A stretch of DNA of 64,000 nt from Gliomastix tumulicola (GCA_001599755.1 BCHX01000007.1:2790001-2854000); one strand, 5' to 3'; positions 32,716-44,634 are shown, counted from the first letter of the stretch. Numbers and translations: made by a program. The notes: a model not told the origin generated them from the letters alone.

Positions 32716-34748
32716 TTAAAAGCCATATTTGCTAGCCCTTCAGCACAACCTTCCATTCGAATGATCGAGCCGTAAAATCGCACTGTCCAGCGTCCGGTCA
32801 TCCTCCTGTCATCATGAACGCCGAAGTCTCAGCCACACACGAAGCTGCGGACGAACCAAATTGCTCAGCCGTCATCTCGAAAAATGGTAGGCCCTGAAAA
32901 AAAAGGGGTACGCCGAGCCTCCGTCTCTCAGAGGGAATGCTTCAGCAGACCAAACCACCTTCCTGTCCGGCCGTCTTCCTCCTAGGCCTTCGGAGGCAGA
33001 TCGGTGTTACTGACGCGAACAGACTGCGACGGGTCGCCCCTGGTGTGGGATAGAGAATGCCACAAGGTGCCATAAACAATATCTGGAGCATAATTAGCAT
33101 CTGCTGTGCAACGTGAAATACAGGAAATATTGATACTGACACCTGGCACTCGCGCCACTGCCGCCCCTTGAACGGGCCCCCTCCTCGATGACATCGTATC
33201 TCGAGGCTTGCTGCACATGGTCTGATTTCCAAGGAATCGTCGACGATGGCGGTCTCAAGAAGGCTCTGTACACCTCTGGCGCTGCCGTTCTGGGTAATAT
33301 TGAGGCTAATCTTGGCTTGGTTGGCTCATGCACATCGGACCTTCAGCCGTCGGGATGGTCATTGTGTAGTGACACGACATGGCCGCCCATCGACCATGCA
33401 TCTTTGAATAAGACCGAAGACCAGTTGCTATGACAGCTGCGTCTCTCAACGTAAGATGCCTAGGTCATACCTTTCGTAACAAGGCGACAGTGACCCCGTG
33501 CTGTGCTTTCTAGTCAGCTGCTCATTTCAGTTCCTGACGCTTAGAGGATCAGCATGACAAAAGATCCCCCCCTCTACTCATTTCTCATTTCGGCGCGCGG
33601 CGGAAGCTTGGTGGCTGCATTCATGCCAGGGGGATGCCACGTTTCTGAAAACGCCACTAACGTGCGTTCCGGCCAGAGGGTAGCATGACAACGGTCATAA
33701 CGGCCGACCCCAACGGACATCTCAGATAATCGGACAAGTCAGACTTGTCTCTGTTGGGAATGACTTACGTTGGTGCCTGGACTCCCTCTGGACTTGGTCC
33801 TGCATCCGCCCCCTTAGGTTGCACGTCTGAGGAGTATTGAGACATGCATATGCGATTCTGCAGCAAGAGATGGTGTGTTGTTGATTTGTGGTAAGCGAAT
33901 CAGTCTCACCAGAGCCTGAACAACTGAACGTACACGTAAGGGCCTGGTAACGGTCCTGCTTGGAAGGGGAATGCAGGTGCTCTCACCCAGTCCACACAGG
34001 GTCAAGAAGCACCCGAATAGCAGGCCCCGTACACGTCATCGCGGTGACGCGCAGCTGAGGCATCGTAAAAATCCCCATGGTCATCACACATGACCACTGT
34101 CATGTCTCAAGTAGACTGCTGCAGTCCGGATGTCTCGACTTGGTACGACACCAGAGGATCCTTCCGCAAGCCAGCCTGTGAGAGACAATTAATAACACGG
34201 TTCGTCGTACCACATCCCCCACCTTCAGAGGCAATTAGCCATTCTGAAAACTTCGGCAAGGGCCTGGGCCAGTTATTTTGCACCTGGTCGAACCAGAGCA
34301 CCGTCGAGCATGTTGTGATACCATCAGCCCGTAAAAATGGTTCGTCGTCCGGGCGAGTGGCGCTTACGTGTCTATGTCATTGGAACTGACATGTTCTCGG
34401 CGCATGAACAGGTCGAATTGATCCCGAGACAGGGTGTGATTTGGCTAAGACGCAGCGTCCCGCGTGGCTTGAACCCCTCTGGTTCGGGGTTTGTCAACTG
34501 CTAAGCTGATCCGGTCAGGGGTTGGCAAGATGGTGGCTTCGAGACACGCGCGCCTTTCCGCACGAACCATCCCATGCATACCCAATCTGGGATGTGTTGG
34601 AGTTTCAGACAGATGTGCGTGCTGCCCGTGTTAGTATAGGGCGAATGCCCAAGTACAATATTCGAGCTGCCCCCCTCGTGAGAGCACATTTGAAGCGGAC
34701 CACAGCATTGTTTGAACCATTGACGTCCTGCTCTGTGGCTACGCAACC
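32716..34748. other. Intergenic region between the divergent P450 and ligase-condensation genes
   Basis: About 2 kb that must contain both promoters. Its left part (32990-33440) holds coding-like minus-strand fragments described separately. The rest has no gene-like frame. Confidence 0.5.
32990..33335 (-). pseudogene. Possible gene relic or unrecognised two-exon small gene
   Basis: A minus-strand frame entering near 33333 reads smoothly (TKPRLASILPRT, then STIPWKSDHVQQASRYDVI) without repeats. A second frame further on ends in YGTLWHSLSHTRGDPSQSV and PPKA. An intron running from a GTGTCA-type donor to a TTATGCTCCAG acceptor, with a plausible GCTAAT branch site, would bring the two into one frame. 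I find no good start codon: upstream Met codons lead to early stops. I do not recognise the protein. It may be a decayed member of the neighbouring pathway or chance. Confidence 0.25.
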
Positions 34749-37700
34749 ATGGGACAGCAGGATATGGAGAACCTCGCACAAAGTTCGGTGTTCGATCAGG
34801 AGGGTGGAGATGACCAAGTATTCTGCGCTGCCGAAGCACAAGGACAGACTCCAGAGGATCTTGATCTTCACGTCTGGCAGTTGCTGACAAGAACCGCTCT
34901 CGCTCATCCGAACAGAGAGGCTGTCGTGTCAGTATGGCAGCCCCAGAGACTCTCAGGCAGTGCTCAGCCGTCCGATATCGCCAAGAACGGCTGTTTGAGG
35001 TGGACGTACCAACAGCTTTCCGACAAATCATCCTTGCTGGCGTCTGCGCTCTCGGAGCTTGGCTGTCGACCAGGCATGCGACTTGGTGCTCTTCTTTGGA
35101 ATAGTGCCGAATGGGCGCTTGTTTTTTGGGCAATAGCTAGTCTTGGTATCACTTTTGCGCCCATCGACCCACGAGATGCGGCAGAAGCGAGACGCATGCT
35201 GAAGACGATACGAGCCGATATCGTGGTCGTCCAAGATGAGCTACTAGCTCGCATTATCGGCAACGAGACAATGGCACGCCAACCAGACATGCTTCGTATC
35301 CAATGCTCTGGGGAGGCACCGCAAGGGTGGCATAGTCTTCACCGCCTCTGCTCCGATGAGTCGAGGGCGACGTTTCATGCAGGCGTCAACGGTGGCCGCG
35401 CAAATGACCTGGACGCTGTCGTTCTCATCGTCTTCACAAGCGGTACAAGCGGCGCAGCCAAGGGCTGCACACATAAGAGTCGAAATCTTGTATCGCAGAC
35501 CAACAACTACGATCCCAACGAAGACCCGTCAGTCGTTGATCGATGGCTTGTCCACACGCCCGTCTCCCACATTTTTGCGATAAACAACATGCTTCGGGCT
35601 TGGAGGCTTGGGGATGCCGTCGTATTCCCCTCCAAGGCATTTGACGTCGATCTCACAATCCGAGCCCTGACTGTTGAGGAGTGCACCATCATGTCAGCCA
35701 CTCCAACTCTAGTCAAGGCATTGACTTCTCATCCATCTTTTCCTGGCGCAGACGCTGTCAAGTTGAATCTCGTGACCATTGCCGCGACAATGGTTCGAGT
35801 CGACGATGTCCGTCTCTGCAAAGACAAACTCGGGACAAAAGATTCGATCCAGGCGTACGGAATGAGCGAGGGTGCGCCTCTCATCAGTTGGTCAAGAACA
35901 GACGAGAAGCTCAAGAACGGTTTCCACCCCGGTGTTGGAAAGGCTTTGCCAGGGGCAGCCATTCGAATATGTCACCCAAAGACTGGCAAGCTGCTGGGCA
36001 GAAACGAGATAGGCGAGCTGCACGTCAGCGGCCCTTCGGTCATTGACGCATATCTTGATGATGCAGACCCTGACTCATTCTATGACGACACGACTTCGCG
36101 GTGGCTCAAGACTGGTGACCAGGCAATGATGGATTCGGATGGTGTCGTGAGTATCCTTGGTCGATTCAAAGACATCATCATCCGGGGAGGCGAGAATATC
36201 AACCCCAAGGTTATCGAGGAAGCTCTAGTCGTTCTGCCAGGCGTCAAGGTAAGTCCCAATGCATCGCCCCAGAATATTGCCCGATTACTGATTGAGTTAT
36301 CAGGAAGCGCATGTCGTCGGAGTTCCAGACTCGGTGGCCGGGGAGCTCCCTGTCGCGGTGGTGAAGCTCGGTGCGATTGCATCCAAGACGCAGGTACGGC
36401 GCAGGGTCTTCGACATAGGTCCAAAATTTGCTCTTGACGAGGTGTATACTTTTGAGGAGCTGAATATCGAAAGTGTTCCGGCTACCTCGCTTAACAAAGT
36501 GAAGAAGCACGAGCTGAGGCTCATCGTCCTAAATCATCGTCAGAACGGAAAGACCAGGGATCTTATACCTCCTGTACCTGACGCCAATGGTGCTCTTGGT
36601 CAAGCTTTGATGGCCGTCTGGGAAGACATGACTGGCCAACGGCCAACGGCGACAGAAAGTATCACGCACGCTGCAGATAGCATCCTCCTGCTTCGGTATT
36701 GTGATGCAGTCTTTAGGTCGTGCGGCCAACGCATGTACCTGCAAGACGTGGTGGAACACGACACCGTTGAGAAGCAGGTTGCGATGCTGCGTGGCAGAAC
36801 GGCGAATCACAAGCCTTGTCGAGGCGCCGATGCCTGCGTTTCCGACCGTGCGGTTGCAGGTACTCTTCCTAGGATCGCACAACAGGAGAATGGTGTCTAT
36901 ACCCAGCCAATCGCCAAGTCACGGGTTACCGACAATGCAAGTGCGGAAGATCATCTTTCGTCAGCTCCGAGGAGGGGCACGCTTGAACCATCTGCCGAGA
37001 AGCAACTCATGGCGCTAGGTCTCAATCGGTCCGTAGTCGAAGAGGCCATCCCTATCAGGAACGCCCTGCATCGCACAATTCTCGGTCAGAGACCCCAGTC
37101 TTACCACGTGCGGATAGTGTTCCGAGTGCGCCATGCGAGCGTCCAGCAAATCATCCGAGGAACGGAGAGGGCATTAGCTCACCATCCCATGCTGAGAACC
37201 ATTCTGCTCCGCAACCATGACGGTATCGATGAACATGCTGTCATCAAGACAGACCATCGGCTTCTTGAAGCTCTCATCTCAGCGACGAACGTCGAATCGG
37301 AGCAAGCGGCAAAGGCACGCTGGGAGACCGACTGTATCGACAACCATTCTTCGGGCTTTATGTTCAACTGCGAGATCATCAGCGTGCAAGACACGGGCAA
37401 CAAATACCTGGCCATGCAGTACAACCATTCTGTTATGGATGCCCTTTCTCTCTGGCCTTGGCATCAAGACCTAGACCAACTCATTGACGACTTCAATGCG
37501 CAGGCGACTGTACAAACTCCGTACAAGCGATTTGCTGAGCTCTTTAGCCTCTACGAGGACAGCTCACTGGCTAAGCGAGCGGCTTTGTTCCACGTGAAAC
37601 GTCTTCGGGGAATTTCTCGCCTTACACAAGCGCTGTGGCCGGTCCAACGTGCCCCGGGTTGGATGATATCTACTGACGAAGGGTCGTGCTTCGCCGCAGA

Positions 37701-38571
37701 GCGCAGCCACATTCGCGATGCGGTATGGGACGGGAAATGGGAGGAGAAGTCGGCCCTGTTTCGGTATCCCCGGATTGGGAGAGTCGTCCGCGTGCCGCAG
37801 ATCCAGAAACTGAAGGAGCGTGGCGTGGAGGCTTCACTCTTCGCCAAGTGTGCTATTTTCATCTTCAACATTCTGAAGACGGGCTCCTCGCATGCCATTC
37901 TCACCACGTGGGAGAGCGGGCGGTCTTGGCCCTTTGTTCCTTCGTGGATCGAGACGACCCTGCCACCTGCAATGAGCATCGGCGGTCCCACGGCCCAATG
38001 GATCTTGAACCTGGTACAGATACACGACGATGAATCTGTAATGGATTATCTCCAACGCATGTCGGCAGAGTCGCTGGAAGTCGAGCGCCACCAGCATGCA
38101 CCCTGGCAGAGAGTCTTGGAGGAGCTGCGAGACGAAGCGGCGGTTGCGGAAGACGCGTCGTTCCGACAAGCCTTTGTCTGGGATGTCAGTCTCGGTCTGG
38201 CAACGTCGGCCGCGTTCCGAGACGATCTGAAGACGCTGGAGCCGGTTGCGAGAATGGACTGGCCAGATTGGTAAGATGATTTCCTCCTCCCATCTCTCCG
38301 GGTAGGAAGAAGTGTTGCAGCTAACGACGAGCCTCGCAGCGGACTGTTCTGGAATGCGTTCATGGTCGATGCAGAGAGCTTGTACTTCATCGCCTCATGG
38401 GACACGGCCCAGATGAACGATGTCGAAGTGAGCGAGTGCTGCGAGCTTCTAGCCGATGTGATGCGAAAGCTGGGAACTGAAGAAAATTGGCACCGCAGCG
38501 TCGGGTCTGTCTTCAAGTCGAGGAAGGAGCGCAACTCCACAGCCCAGGAACGTTCTTACCCTGGAATTTGA
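34749..38571 (+). CDS. NRPS-like enzyme: acyl-adenylating ligase, carrier and condensation domains
   Basis: Exons 34749-36248, 36304-38270 and 38340-38571 give 1,232 residues; the start has ideal context (ACCATGG). Residues ~35-600 form an ANL adenylating domain with core motifs FTSGTSGAAKG (229-239), YGMSE (370-374), TGD (455-457), GRFKDIIIRGGENINP (471-486) and a candidate catalytic lysine in NKVKK (near 565-570). The GGENI style is that of acyl-CoA/acyl-AMP ligases, not of amino-acid-activating NRPS domains. A carrier domain follows, with attachment Ser626 in AADSILLL (consensus GGDSL). Residues ~745-1225 resemble a condensation domain; its active site reads NHSVMDA (378-384 of exon 2 numbering, residues 874-880), keeping the catalytic second His and the Asp. 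Expected chemistry: activate an acid, load the carrier, then form an ester or amide. No thioesterase or reductase is present. Product unknown. Confidence 0.85.
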
Positions 38572-39170
38572 TGCTCGTGAGGAAGGAGCGGCTCTCAGTT
38601 GCTCGGGGCAGGTGCGACATTGATCAGGTGAGGTACCTATTGGGCAATGCACTGCATGCAAGGAGGACATGAAGATGGGGAGATAACCACTTGATATTGC
38701 TCTGGGAATTATCGTTTCGTATAAGCACGCTGGCGTGCATTATCCATCGTTCACCTTTTGATATTTCCAATTTTGCTCTGAATCAGAACACCAAGTACGT
38801 ACTCACAAAGTTTCGCTCTCGCTCTTAGATCACCATGTATTTTGTTGTCAATAAGTGTCGTCGTTGTCGGGCAATCGTTTGACCGCCCAATATTGATCTC
38901 GGACAAGTCGGTGAGCTCCGCGCCTTGCATGACGGACGATGGCGATGATTCATGGCCATGCCCCACCTCCACAGATAAAATAAATCGAAGAGAGAGGCCA
39001 TGCTTGGAGTGACTTCTTAATTGTCAATTGTGTACTTAGATTTCTTTGGTTTCTCATCTCTCGTCTATCATAAAATTCAGTATGGCCCTGAGCTGCCTCA
39101 TCGATACTGATATCCCCTAGTAGTGTACCTCGCTCTAAATAAAATCCCCAGCATCTTGATACCCAACAGA
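38572..39170. other. Convergent 3' spacer after the ligase-condensation gene
   Basis: The neighbours both end here. The sequence is AT-richer than the genes and contains only small frames without features. Confidence 0.6.
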
Positions 39171-40139
39171 TTAGAGAGAGTTCCCCTGCTCCTTCGCGAG
39201 CCTGTCATGCTCATCGATGTCAGTGGCCTCCCAGGGATAGCAGATCCACTCGTCGCCGACCGTCCGCGCGGCGTGGTAACGGCCAGCAGCAACCATGTCG
39301 TGGGGCAGCACGCCCTTCTTCGCCTTGTCCTTGTTCTGGCAGCCCACACACACATGTTAGCACTCTATCCCCATATTTGGCACAATAGTAGAGTAGACGA
39401 GAAAGAAACCATACGTGTAGGACAAAGATGCTAAACTCCGTGTCGGGCTGGTCGCCGCCCAGACGCTGCCTCGCGGCCTCGACGTCCTTCTCCAGCTCCT
39501 TGACGGCGTACTCGAGTGTCGTGCGCGTGTCGTCGACCTCGTCCACGATGAGGATCCGCTTGCCGACCAGGTTGGCCATCTCGCCGAGCGAGCTCAGGTC
39601 GAGCCACTGCGTCCGCGTGACCTTGGTGCCGACCGTCTCGACCTGGCCGTCGCCCTCGTTGCCGAGCGACTCGTAGAGCGAGAGGCCGATGGCCTGGATG
39701 GGGATGTTCGGCGAGCCGGCCTTCTTGAGGAAGGAGCGGAGGATGCGCGCGGGCACGTAGCCGCCGCCGCCGATGGCGATCATGAGCTGGGGCTGGAAGT
39801 CTGCGAGGAGCTTGTCGGCCGACTGCTGGCACAGCTTGTGCACCTGTGGTGGAGGGGGACACGCGTGTCAGCGATTGGTTTTCTGGTTGTGGTGCGCATC
39901 GTGGTTCGCATCGTGGTTCGCATTGACGGGTCGGTCTTGGTCGCACGAGGCGAACCCCCTTCGGCGATGACAGAGAACCGAGGCCACAGTCGAGTCTGGG
40001 TCCCCCCCCCCGAACGCGCGGGGCTCTGAGACAGGAGCTGCACGAAGCAGAGACATTGCGCCCGCCCACAATGACACCGCCCGCCTAAATTTCAGGTGTC
40101 ACTCACATCATTGTACGTAACGTAAACCTTCTGAACCAT
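39171..40139 (-). CDS. 6-oxopurine phosphoribosyltransferase (Hpt1/Xpt1-like)
   Basis: Cytosolic purine-salvage enzyme joining a free purine base to PRPP to make a nucleotide. Exons 40139-40107, 39843-39415 and 39335-39171 are all in phase 0 and give 208 residues. The 11-residue first exon (MVQKVYVTYND) restores the yeast-like N-terminus YxxYNxxHKLCQ. The PRPP-binding loop ILIVDEVDDTRTTL is intact, as are IAIGGGGYVPARILRSFLK and the RTQWLD block. The ending WICYPWEATDIDEHDRLAKEQGN fits yeast Xpt1 and Hpt1 about equally, so I do not decide between a hypoxanthine-guanine and a xanthine enzyme. The bases after exon 1 contain GTTCGCATCGTG direct repeats within intron 1. Confidence 0.93.
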
Positions 40140-41020
40140 CTTGACGGTGTTGAGAGGGTGTAAAACGGTCTGTGTGACGGGTTCGGTAGCGATGTCGCGG
40201 TTTCAGACAGCTCGCACAAGAGCTCGTATTGGGATCGGCGAAGAAAGGTAGGTAGGTAGGTAGGTAGGTAGTATCCAGTGGGTAGAATCCAATGGAGAGC
40301 GAAGAGGGACTGTACGAGGCTGGCGCGCCAAGGGAGCAACAAGCAGTGAGGAGACCGAGCGGTCGAGTGTTGCCCAAGAGGAAGAAGAGAGAAGAGAAGA
40401 GAAGGGAGGGAAAAAAGGAGGAGGGAAGGGCAAGGGAAAAAGAGGAGCCCGCCGTCGGGAAGAGTCAGTCGGTAACAATTTTTTTTTTGCCCTGCTCTCC
40501 ATCTCGTTAGCCTGGCTGCCATCTTTCCAGTTGAGGCATGTGCCTGTGCATTTTGGTGTGCTTGGACTGGACCCCGCGTTGTCGATCTAACAAATTGCAA
40601 AACTGCCCCTCCAAGGCCAAAAAAGGTCCCAGAAGCAAGACGCCCCACGAGGGCAAATTGTGGGCAGAGCTGCAGCTGCAGGGCATTTCGTCACTGTTTT
40701 TTTGGCGCCGTTGCTGCGCCGTTGATTGTCGGAACCGCCCGACAAGAGAACTTAATTGAGTCAGGGTCGTTGCCTTAGTCAGCACAATTCTCCGTCGCAA
40801 AAGAGATGCCGCCACAGGCTAAACTGTAAAGTGGTTGGTGCTTCATTGACTCGTTGACAATAATCTGTCATGATATACAAGATCGGGCGCGTCTATCTAA
40901 TTCTCCGGTGTCCATCTCGTAGTGTCTATGCCGGTGCGTCTGTCTTGTCGCTGTCTATGTCGTAAGAAAGTGCCGGTGCTGAGGGGGTATCTCATCGATG
41001 ACAGCAATGCCATCGTAGCC
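40140..41020. other. Promoter of the phosphoribosyltransferase gene and 3' region of the OXLD1-like gene
   Basis: No gene is seen. It contains six tandem GGTA units at 40247-40270 and a purine-rich GA tract near 40375-40455. Only short frames occur. Confidence 0.55.
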
Positions 41021-41827
41021 TCAACCTCCACCTGACGTCCCCTCCCGCTCATGCCTCTCCTTTAGCCGCTTCTCCTGCTTCATGAATTCTCTGATCCCCA
41101 CGGGCACGTTCTGGAAAACCGCGTCGTCCCATAGGTCTTTCGCAATCTTAGCGTCGCCGACCGCCACGCCGCTCGGGGGCGTCCACTTCTCCCCCTTGGC
41201 CTCCTTCTCGCTACCGGAGCCACTGCTACCGGCGCTCAGCCGCGCCTCGGCCTCAGACTTCTTCGCCTTCCACTCCTCCATGTCTTCCCGGTAGAGCTCC
41301 CACACGCAGTTGACGCACCCGCTCATGCAGCAATTGTCCGGCTCCTGGGGCTGCGGCGGCACACGCACGCCGGCAATGTACGACGACTTGGACTCCTTGT
41401 TCGCCATGCGCGCCGCCGCGTCGTCCGGTCCTGCGAGTCGCGAGCCGAATATGATTCGCGCCTTCTCCTGTGGTGTCTTCTCCGCCACCGGTGTAGCTTC
41501 GGCCGCAGGGGCAGCACCCGCCACGGGTGTCTTCCGTGGCCTGCCTGGCTTCTTCTTCGCAGGCTGCGGTTCGGACGTCGTCTCTACCGGCTTCTTGCCC
41601 TCGGGGAGGACTTCTGGGTCGGCCGAGTTCGGCGGCTCCTCGGGCTTCTGGTCGAACGGCAGGGGCGACGGGTTGTTCAGTATGATCTCGTAGTACTCGC
41701 CCAGCGGCATGCGCTGTGGCCACTCCTCTTGTTTGCGCGCGAGCGATGTCGTGACAAAGGGACGACCGAGGCTCGCTGCCCGGCATGCAGAGCGCATGCG
41801 CGGGACCAATCTGTATGGTATAGACAT
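41021..41827 (-). CDS. Oxidoreductase-like (OXLD1-type) domain protein, probably mitochondrial
   Basis: 268 residues, single exon. The N-terminus (MSIPYRLVPRMRSACRAASLGRPFVTTSLARK) is basic and Ser/Ala-rich with no acids, like a mitochondrial presequence. The oxidoreductase-like domain is recognisable near 157-185: PPQPQEPDNCCMSGCVNCVW with C166, C167, C171 and C174, followed by LYREDMEEW. This small Cys motif is conserved in eukaryotes, but its function is not established. Between presequence and domain is a Pro/Ala/Lys-rich linker with a KKKPGRPRK stretch (91-99) that looks like an AT-hook, perhaps only by composition. The domain call is firm, the location likely and the role unknown. Confidence 0.85.
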   Translation of the reverse strand: MSIPYRLVPRMRSACRAASLGRPFVTTSLARKQEEWPQRMPLGEYYEIILNNPSPLPFDQKPEEPPNSADPEVLPEGKKPVETTSEPQPAKKKPGRPRKTPVAGAAPAAEATPVAEKTPQEKARIIFGSRLAGPDDAAARMANKESKSSYIAGVRVPPQPQEPDNCCMSGCVNCVWELYREDMEEWKAKKSEAEARLSAGSSGSGSEKEAKGEKWTPPSGVAVGDAKIAKDLWDDAVFQNVPVGIREFMKQEKRLKERHEREGTSGGG

Positions 41828-42237
41828 TATTGGATTCGTATGCGACGAGCGTAGAGTGAGAAATGCGCCGTCATTAGGGAGGGTGTGTTCGATGTTCGGA
41901 GGACGAGGCCGCCGTTATCGCGCCGACAATTGTCGAAAAATACGGCAAACGGCCGGTTTTGGCCCTCGGAAACCGGACGGACGTCATTCGGATCGCCCAA
42001 CTGACGGATTGTGGCGCACGTGATTGGCTCTGGTGGAGGAAACAACAGACCCGCTAAAAAGATCAGCCCAAACGGGAAAGCGGTCAGGCCCACCTTGTTT
42101 AGATGCTCTCAAGACGCGCTTTGTTAGACGTGCTGTGCTGCCGAAGCAACAGATATATGCGGATAAGTTGCAATTGATTGCGCAGAAGTCGTGTCGCAAC
42201 CTCTATGGCACATACCTAACTCGACCCCGATCCGAGA
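41828..42237. promoter_or_regulatory. Divergent promoter between the OXLD1-like and coiled-coil genes
   Basis: About 400 bases separate two start codons facing away from each other. No defined element was identified with confidence. Confidence 0.5.
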
Positions 42238-44258
42238 ATGGACACCGAAAGGGAGGAGTCTGCGCCCAAGCGCCGCCGCACGTCGCCTAGGCTCTCCCAG
42301 CAAGCTTCCTCCGAAGACGCGCCTACCCAGCAGACTCCCCAGTCCTCACCACGACGCAAGCGGCCCTCGTTCGCTTCGCCCACCAAGGCCAGCATGTCGC
42401 GATTCAACCCTGAGATCCTCGAGAGACGGAGGTCCGCATCGCCGCCGAAACAGCCCAGCCCGTCCCGTCTACCAGTTCCGTCGCGGGCAACACCTGCACT
42501 GGGCGGCTCGACCCAGCCGTCGGTGGGAGGCAGTCAGCTTGCAGCAGTGGCGGAGGATCCTGTGCCGAGCGAAGTTGCTGGAGGTGGTGCGAACCCGACG
42601 CAGGATGAGGATACTGTGGCGGATTCGGGCAGGCAGAGAGCAAGAGGAGGGTTGGCCGCGGCACCTAGAAGGTCGCTGCCCAGACCGAGTCCACGACCTT
42701 TCCCCCGACCCGGCCCCGAAGACGAAGACGAAGATCTCAATCCATTCCTCGGCCGCACTCTCCGGCGGTCTCCAGAGACCGGCGTATCCATCCCGCCGCC
42801 GCCAGAGCCCGAGCTCCCACCGTCCATTGATGACGGGGTCTCATCGACACCTCCGAGGGGCATTCATTCCAGTAGTCCTGGACGGATAAGGCAGTCCTCG
42901 AAGCCAATGAGTAGCTCTCCGCTCAAGCGACCGCCTATGCGCCCAGACGAGAACGACACACAGAGCTCCCTCTTCTCCAAGAAGCCCCAGAAGCCGAAAA
43001 TCGCGAGGAACAGGCCCGGTCGTCCGAAAGCCCTCCAGGAGAGGTCCGTCAACGTGCGCAGAGTGCCCTCATTCGACCTGCTCGGTGACAAAAAGAGGAG
43101 GAGAGACGAGCTGCAGGATGAGCTTGAGAAGCTGAGGCGCGACCTTGGCCAGGCGGAGCGTGAGAACGAGCGCATTCGGGTGATGCAGGCATCTGGGCGG
43201 ACACCCACCTTGGGGGACGAGGACGCGACACTGGATCTGGTTAAAAAATACCTTATGCCAGAGGAGGATGCTTCACAGCCGGTGCAGTCTCAGCTACTCG
43301 CCAAGGCCGCTCTCGATCCCCTGGCGCTCCTACCGTTTGCAGGGCGCCCTGCTCCGATTGTGCTGAACAAGGAAGAAGACGACGTAGCCGAGGTCAAGTC
43401 GCATCATCCAGTACCCATGACGGCTGAGGAGGAGCTACCATTTCTCCAACTCTTCAGTCCGTTCAACGTCTCTGCGCAGCTAGCCATGCTGCCCTCCGAA
43501 GGCAACGGTCGTCGACAGCAGCATGCCATCAACCTCACGTCACGACACATCCCAGGCCTCTTCCACGCACGAATCGAAGTCATTACCGACCCCGTTAAAC
43601 TCCGGATCCTATCCCTTCAGGTTCCAGCGCTCGACCCGGCTGCACGCGCCGAGCTGGAGCCCTTTGTGGAAAAGATCTGCTCCGGCAAATGCAACCGGAG
43701 CATGCAGGCCAACTGCGGCATCATCACATGGGCCATGGCGGAGTGGCTACGGGTCGCGGAGCACAGGGCGCGGTTTTGGTCTCAGCTCCAGCGGGAGCTC
43801 GGGTCCAAGGAAGCTCTCGCGGCAACGAGCAGAGATGCGCGAGCCAGGAGGTATAGACGCGGGAGGGACGAGGAAGGAGATCCGGCTGATTATCCGCTCA
43901 AAACGTCCGATTTATTCGCCCTGATCGGCAAGCAGAGCCTCGATGTCGATGTCCCAGCCAGAGACGGAAGTGACCATCGGGTTTCAGCTCGTCTGAGCTG
44001 GAAGATTGATTTCGACTGGACGGGCGAGGCGCAGAGCAAGGTGTCAGCCATGACGAGCCTGCCTGGTAAATGTAAGCGCAGCCATCTTGATAATCAGCCT
44101 TCTCGGGGTTCATGCTAATCGTGTCTACAGGGCACAAGGGCGATCAGAAGCGAGCGATGGGAAAGCTACCCTCATTGTTTCAAAGCCTCGTCGAACACGG
44201 CGAGGACCCCAGCATAGCAGCCCGCAAAGTCGTCGCCCTCCTCGTCGCAGAAGCATAG
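42238..44258 (+). CDS. Nuclear-looking coiled-coil protein, possible kinetochore (COMA/CENP-O/P-like) component
   Basis: Exons 42238-44071 and 44131-44258 give 653 residues; the strong donor GTAAGC produces a Trp at the junction (GKWHKGDQKRAMGKLPSLF). The first ~270 residues are disordered, with basic clusters (PKRRRTSPR, PRRKRPSF, NRPGRPK) suggesting nuclear import or DNA contact. A coiled coil spans about 284-315. The C-terminal ~250 residues look folded: a HPVPMTAEEELPFLQLFSPF block, a GLFHARIEV strand, then helices. Order (disordered tail, coiled coil, alpha/beta C-terminus) resembles RWD-fold kinetochore proteins of the Ctf19/COMA complex, but no signature proves it; replication or repair scaffolds are alternatives. 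The gene is certain, the function tentative. Confidence 0.7.
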
Positions 44259-44634
44259 CACTCTTCTTCGCCTAGCTACACAGCCCCCAGACGTCGTCGC
44301 TCTCGCTACTAGGCTGTCATGTTGTAGGAAACCCCCTTTGCTTTTTCGTCTATCATGTGGCCATGTGTATCTGGGCAGGTATTGTTTTGCAGGACACGGG
44401 ACAGGCGTTGTTGGTTCCCTGTATGGGGGGGGGGGGGGTGCTCTTTAGGTTTATTTCTTTTGGCGATAGCCCTGGATTGTATTAGACACGCCGTAGCAAG
44501 CCTTGGAGTTTATTACATTTTTCATCATTATGCCACGTTGTCATGACAAGACCTCATCGTAGATCCCAATTCCTTTATACCACGAATCCATGTGGCCCCC
44601 TTCGCCTCAACTTCTTGCTTGTTGGTGTCGTGAT
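44259..44634. other. Convergent 3' spacer with a G-run
   Basis: The coiled-coil gene and DPM3 end toward each other. A run of about 13 G lies near 44427-44439. No gene is seen. Confidence 0.6.

Noticed and set aside
33188..33433. 81-codon plus-strand frame in the cluster spacer
   Set aside because: The opposite strand reads more like protein; no domain or good start context on the plus strand.
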